Shown in pieces: positions 62,891-64,000 of a stretch of 64,000 bases of DNA. Source of the DNA: Nymphaea colorata (taxonomy: Eukaryota; Streptophyta; Magnoliopsida; Nymphaeales; Nymphaeaceae); the NCBI RefSeq assembly GCF_008831285.2, contig NC_045138.2:29235934-29299933 (forward strand). Direction: 5' to 3'. Every line of letters begins with the position of its first letter. The first letter of the stretch is position 1. The notes beneath the pieces are model-generated. The model searched no databases. It was not told the DNA's origin and saw nothing but the letters and a program-made list of their open reading frames with translations. A program made the translations under genes and the position numbers.

Positions 62891-63024
62891 AATTGTGGAC
62901 ATGGATATATAATGACAAAGAAACTGTATCTAAACCTCAAATTGCCGTTCTCCTTCCTTGTAAATGGTGGCAGCTGACAGAATCCGAACTCAACCTCCAT
63001 CTTTTCCGCTTTACGTGGACTTGT

Positions 63025-63225
63025 AGAATGCCTTCCTTCACGGGCTCGTGTGGAGCAGCTTTGGCGACCGCTGTGATCACCTTCATTCTCATGGTGTTCC
63101 GCCGGACAGGGATATTTCCGGTTGCCCGTTTGGAGGCAAAGCCCAAGAGTCGACGACCTTGCATCGCTTCAGGTGGTGCCAGAAACGATTAGTGCAGTCG
63201 CTAATGCCGTGAAGGAAGGCATTCT
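63025..63225. repeat. 19-bp perfect inverted repeat around a GC-richer insert
   Basis: AGAATGCCTTCCTTCACGG (63025-63043) and its exact reverse complement (63207-63225) enclose about 163 bp that is more GC-rich than the surroundings. Both strands are open for 55-75 codons through it, and similar peptides (AVxxAVKEGIL and AVAKAAPHEPVKEGIL) are read from the two arms. It may be a fold-back element or a partially inverted gene fragment. Confidence 0.7.
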
Positions 63226-63710
63226 GGTACTCCGCAGAATGAATTGTTAATAATGAATTGCTCCATAGATTTCCGACTGTTGCTCAGTTTCGTTCAGCCT
63301 TGACTTCCTTTAATTTTCGGTTTGGAATTGGTACAGGAACTAGTTAGTTTCACTTGATATAATGCACGCTAATTTTGATGAACATCAACAACAACCAAAT
63401 CTAATGCATGCTAATTTTTGTTAAACAGATGATGGTAATACATAATATGAGCAATCATCTTGCGTCGTTGTGCCTGGGTTGTGAGAGCTCTGAGCCAATT
63501 CTTGCTCAAACGACTATGCTGAACTGAAGATTTTAAGTGGATTTCTGATACCAGAAAAGAATGAGTAAGTACCTGGATTTCAAGGCTCTGACTGGTGGCA
63601 GTATGGATGAGCTACACACGCCTAGAGAGAGAAGAGAGAGAGTATATGTGGTGTTAATGATAAGGTTGAAAGACAATCACTTCTAAAGAGATTCAAGGAA
63701 ATAATCTCAG

Positions 63711-63902
63711 CAAGATAAATCAAAATTAAATGATAAAGAGAAAGAAAATCTTTCTACAAAATCAGATTTAGTTAATGTTTATTGTCAAATGGATGCCAAT
63801 GTGAATTCCAACAAGATAAATCAAAATTAAATGATAAAAGGAAAGAAAATCTTTCTGCAAAATCAGATTTAAATAATGTTTATCCTCAAATGGATGTCAA
63901 TA
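63711..63902. repeat. 101-bp tandem duplication
   Basis: CAAGATAAATCAAAATTAAA and the following sequence through CAAATGGATG(C/T)CAAT occurs at 63711 and again at 63812, with a handful of substitutions. Confidence 0.85.
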
Positions 63903-64000
63903 TCGCCTATTTAAACTCTTTCTTTCCATTGTTTAATCAAGGCTCCTGATAGCCTTCCATGGTGAAAAACCATGTATGGTTAATGCTTGTTTACTTTGTT

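Overview
This window reads as nuclear DNA from a flowering plant. It has intron-poor RING-H2 genes, spliced plant-specific gene families with GT-AG introns (ankyrin-PGG membrane proteins, a tonoplast aquaporin), a phytocystatin-like gene, AT-rich gene-poor spacers, long TA and GA microsatellites, and several small transposon-like elements with terminal inverted repeats. The species cannot be fixed from the sequence.

Layout. (1) 1-2.4 kb: repeat-rich, with an imperfect palindrome of about 385 bp at 312-696 and GC-rich hairpins near 1.5 kb. (2) 2.5-40 kb, plus strand: an array of ten loci related to ATL-type RING-H2 ubiquitin ligases. Two single-RING genes are intact with an ATG (2511 and 32000). 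Two have intact RING domains but no in-frame ATG (36952 and 39409). One is intact and carries TWO complete RING-H2 domains (20606). Five are decayed copies or fragments (5361, 7630, 18550, 23030, 23413). Second-RING remnants in several of the decayed copies show that the double-RING architecture is older than the surviving gene. Transposon insertions and a minus-strand phytocystatin-like gene (11925-12311) sit between them. (3) 41.9-51.0 kb, minus strand: a tandem pair of ankyrin-repeat/PGG membrane protein genes with identical lengths for exons 1 and 2. (4) 56.8-58.2 kb, minus strand: a three-exon TIP2-type aquaporin whose TATA box lies just downstream of a (TA)n tract of about 107 bp. (5) 58.5-64 kb: AT-rich spacer with tandem and inverted repeats.

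How the genes relate. The RING array, the cystatin and the ankyrin-PGG pair belong to families often linked to stress and defence responses and to tandem birth-and-death evolution. The strongest candidate for something new is the lineage of membrane-anchored double-RING-H2 proteins. In the surviving copy RING2 keeps all eight zinc ligands but has serine where the 'linchpin' arginine follows the last cysteine, so the two RINGs may have divided roles. No RNA genes, CRISPR arrays or prokaryotic features were seen.
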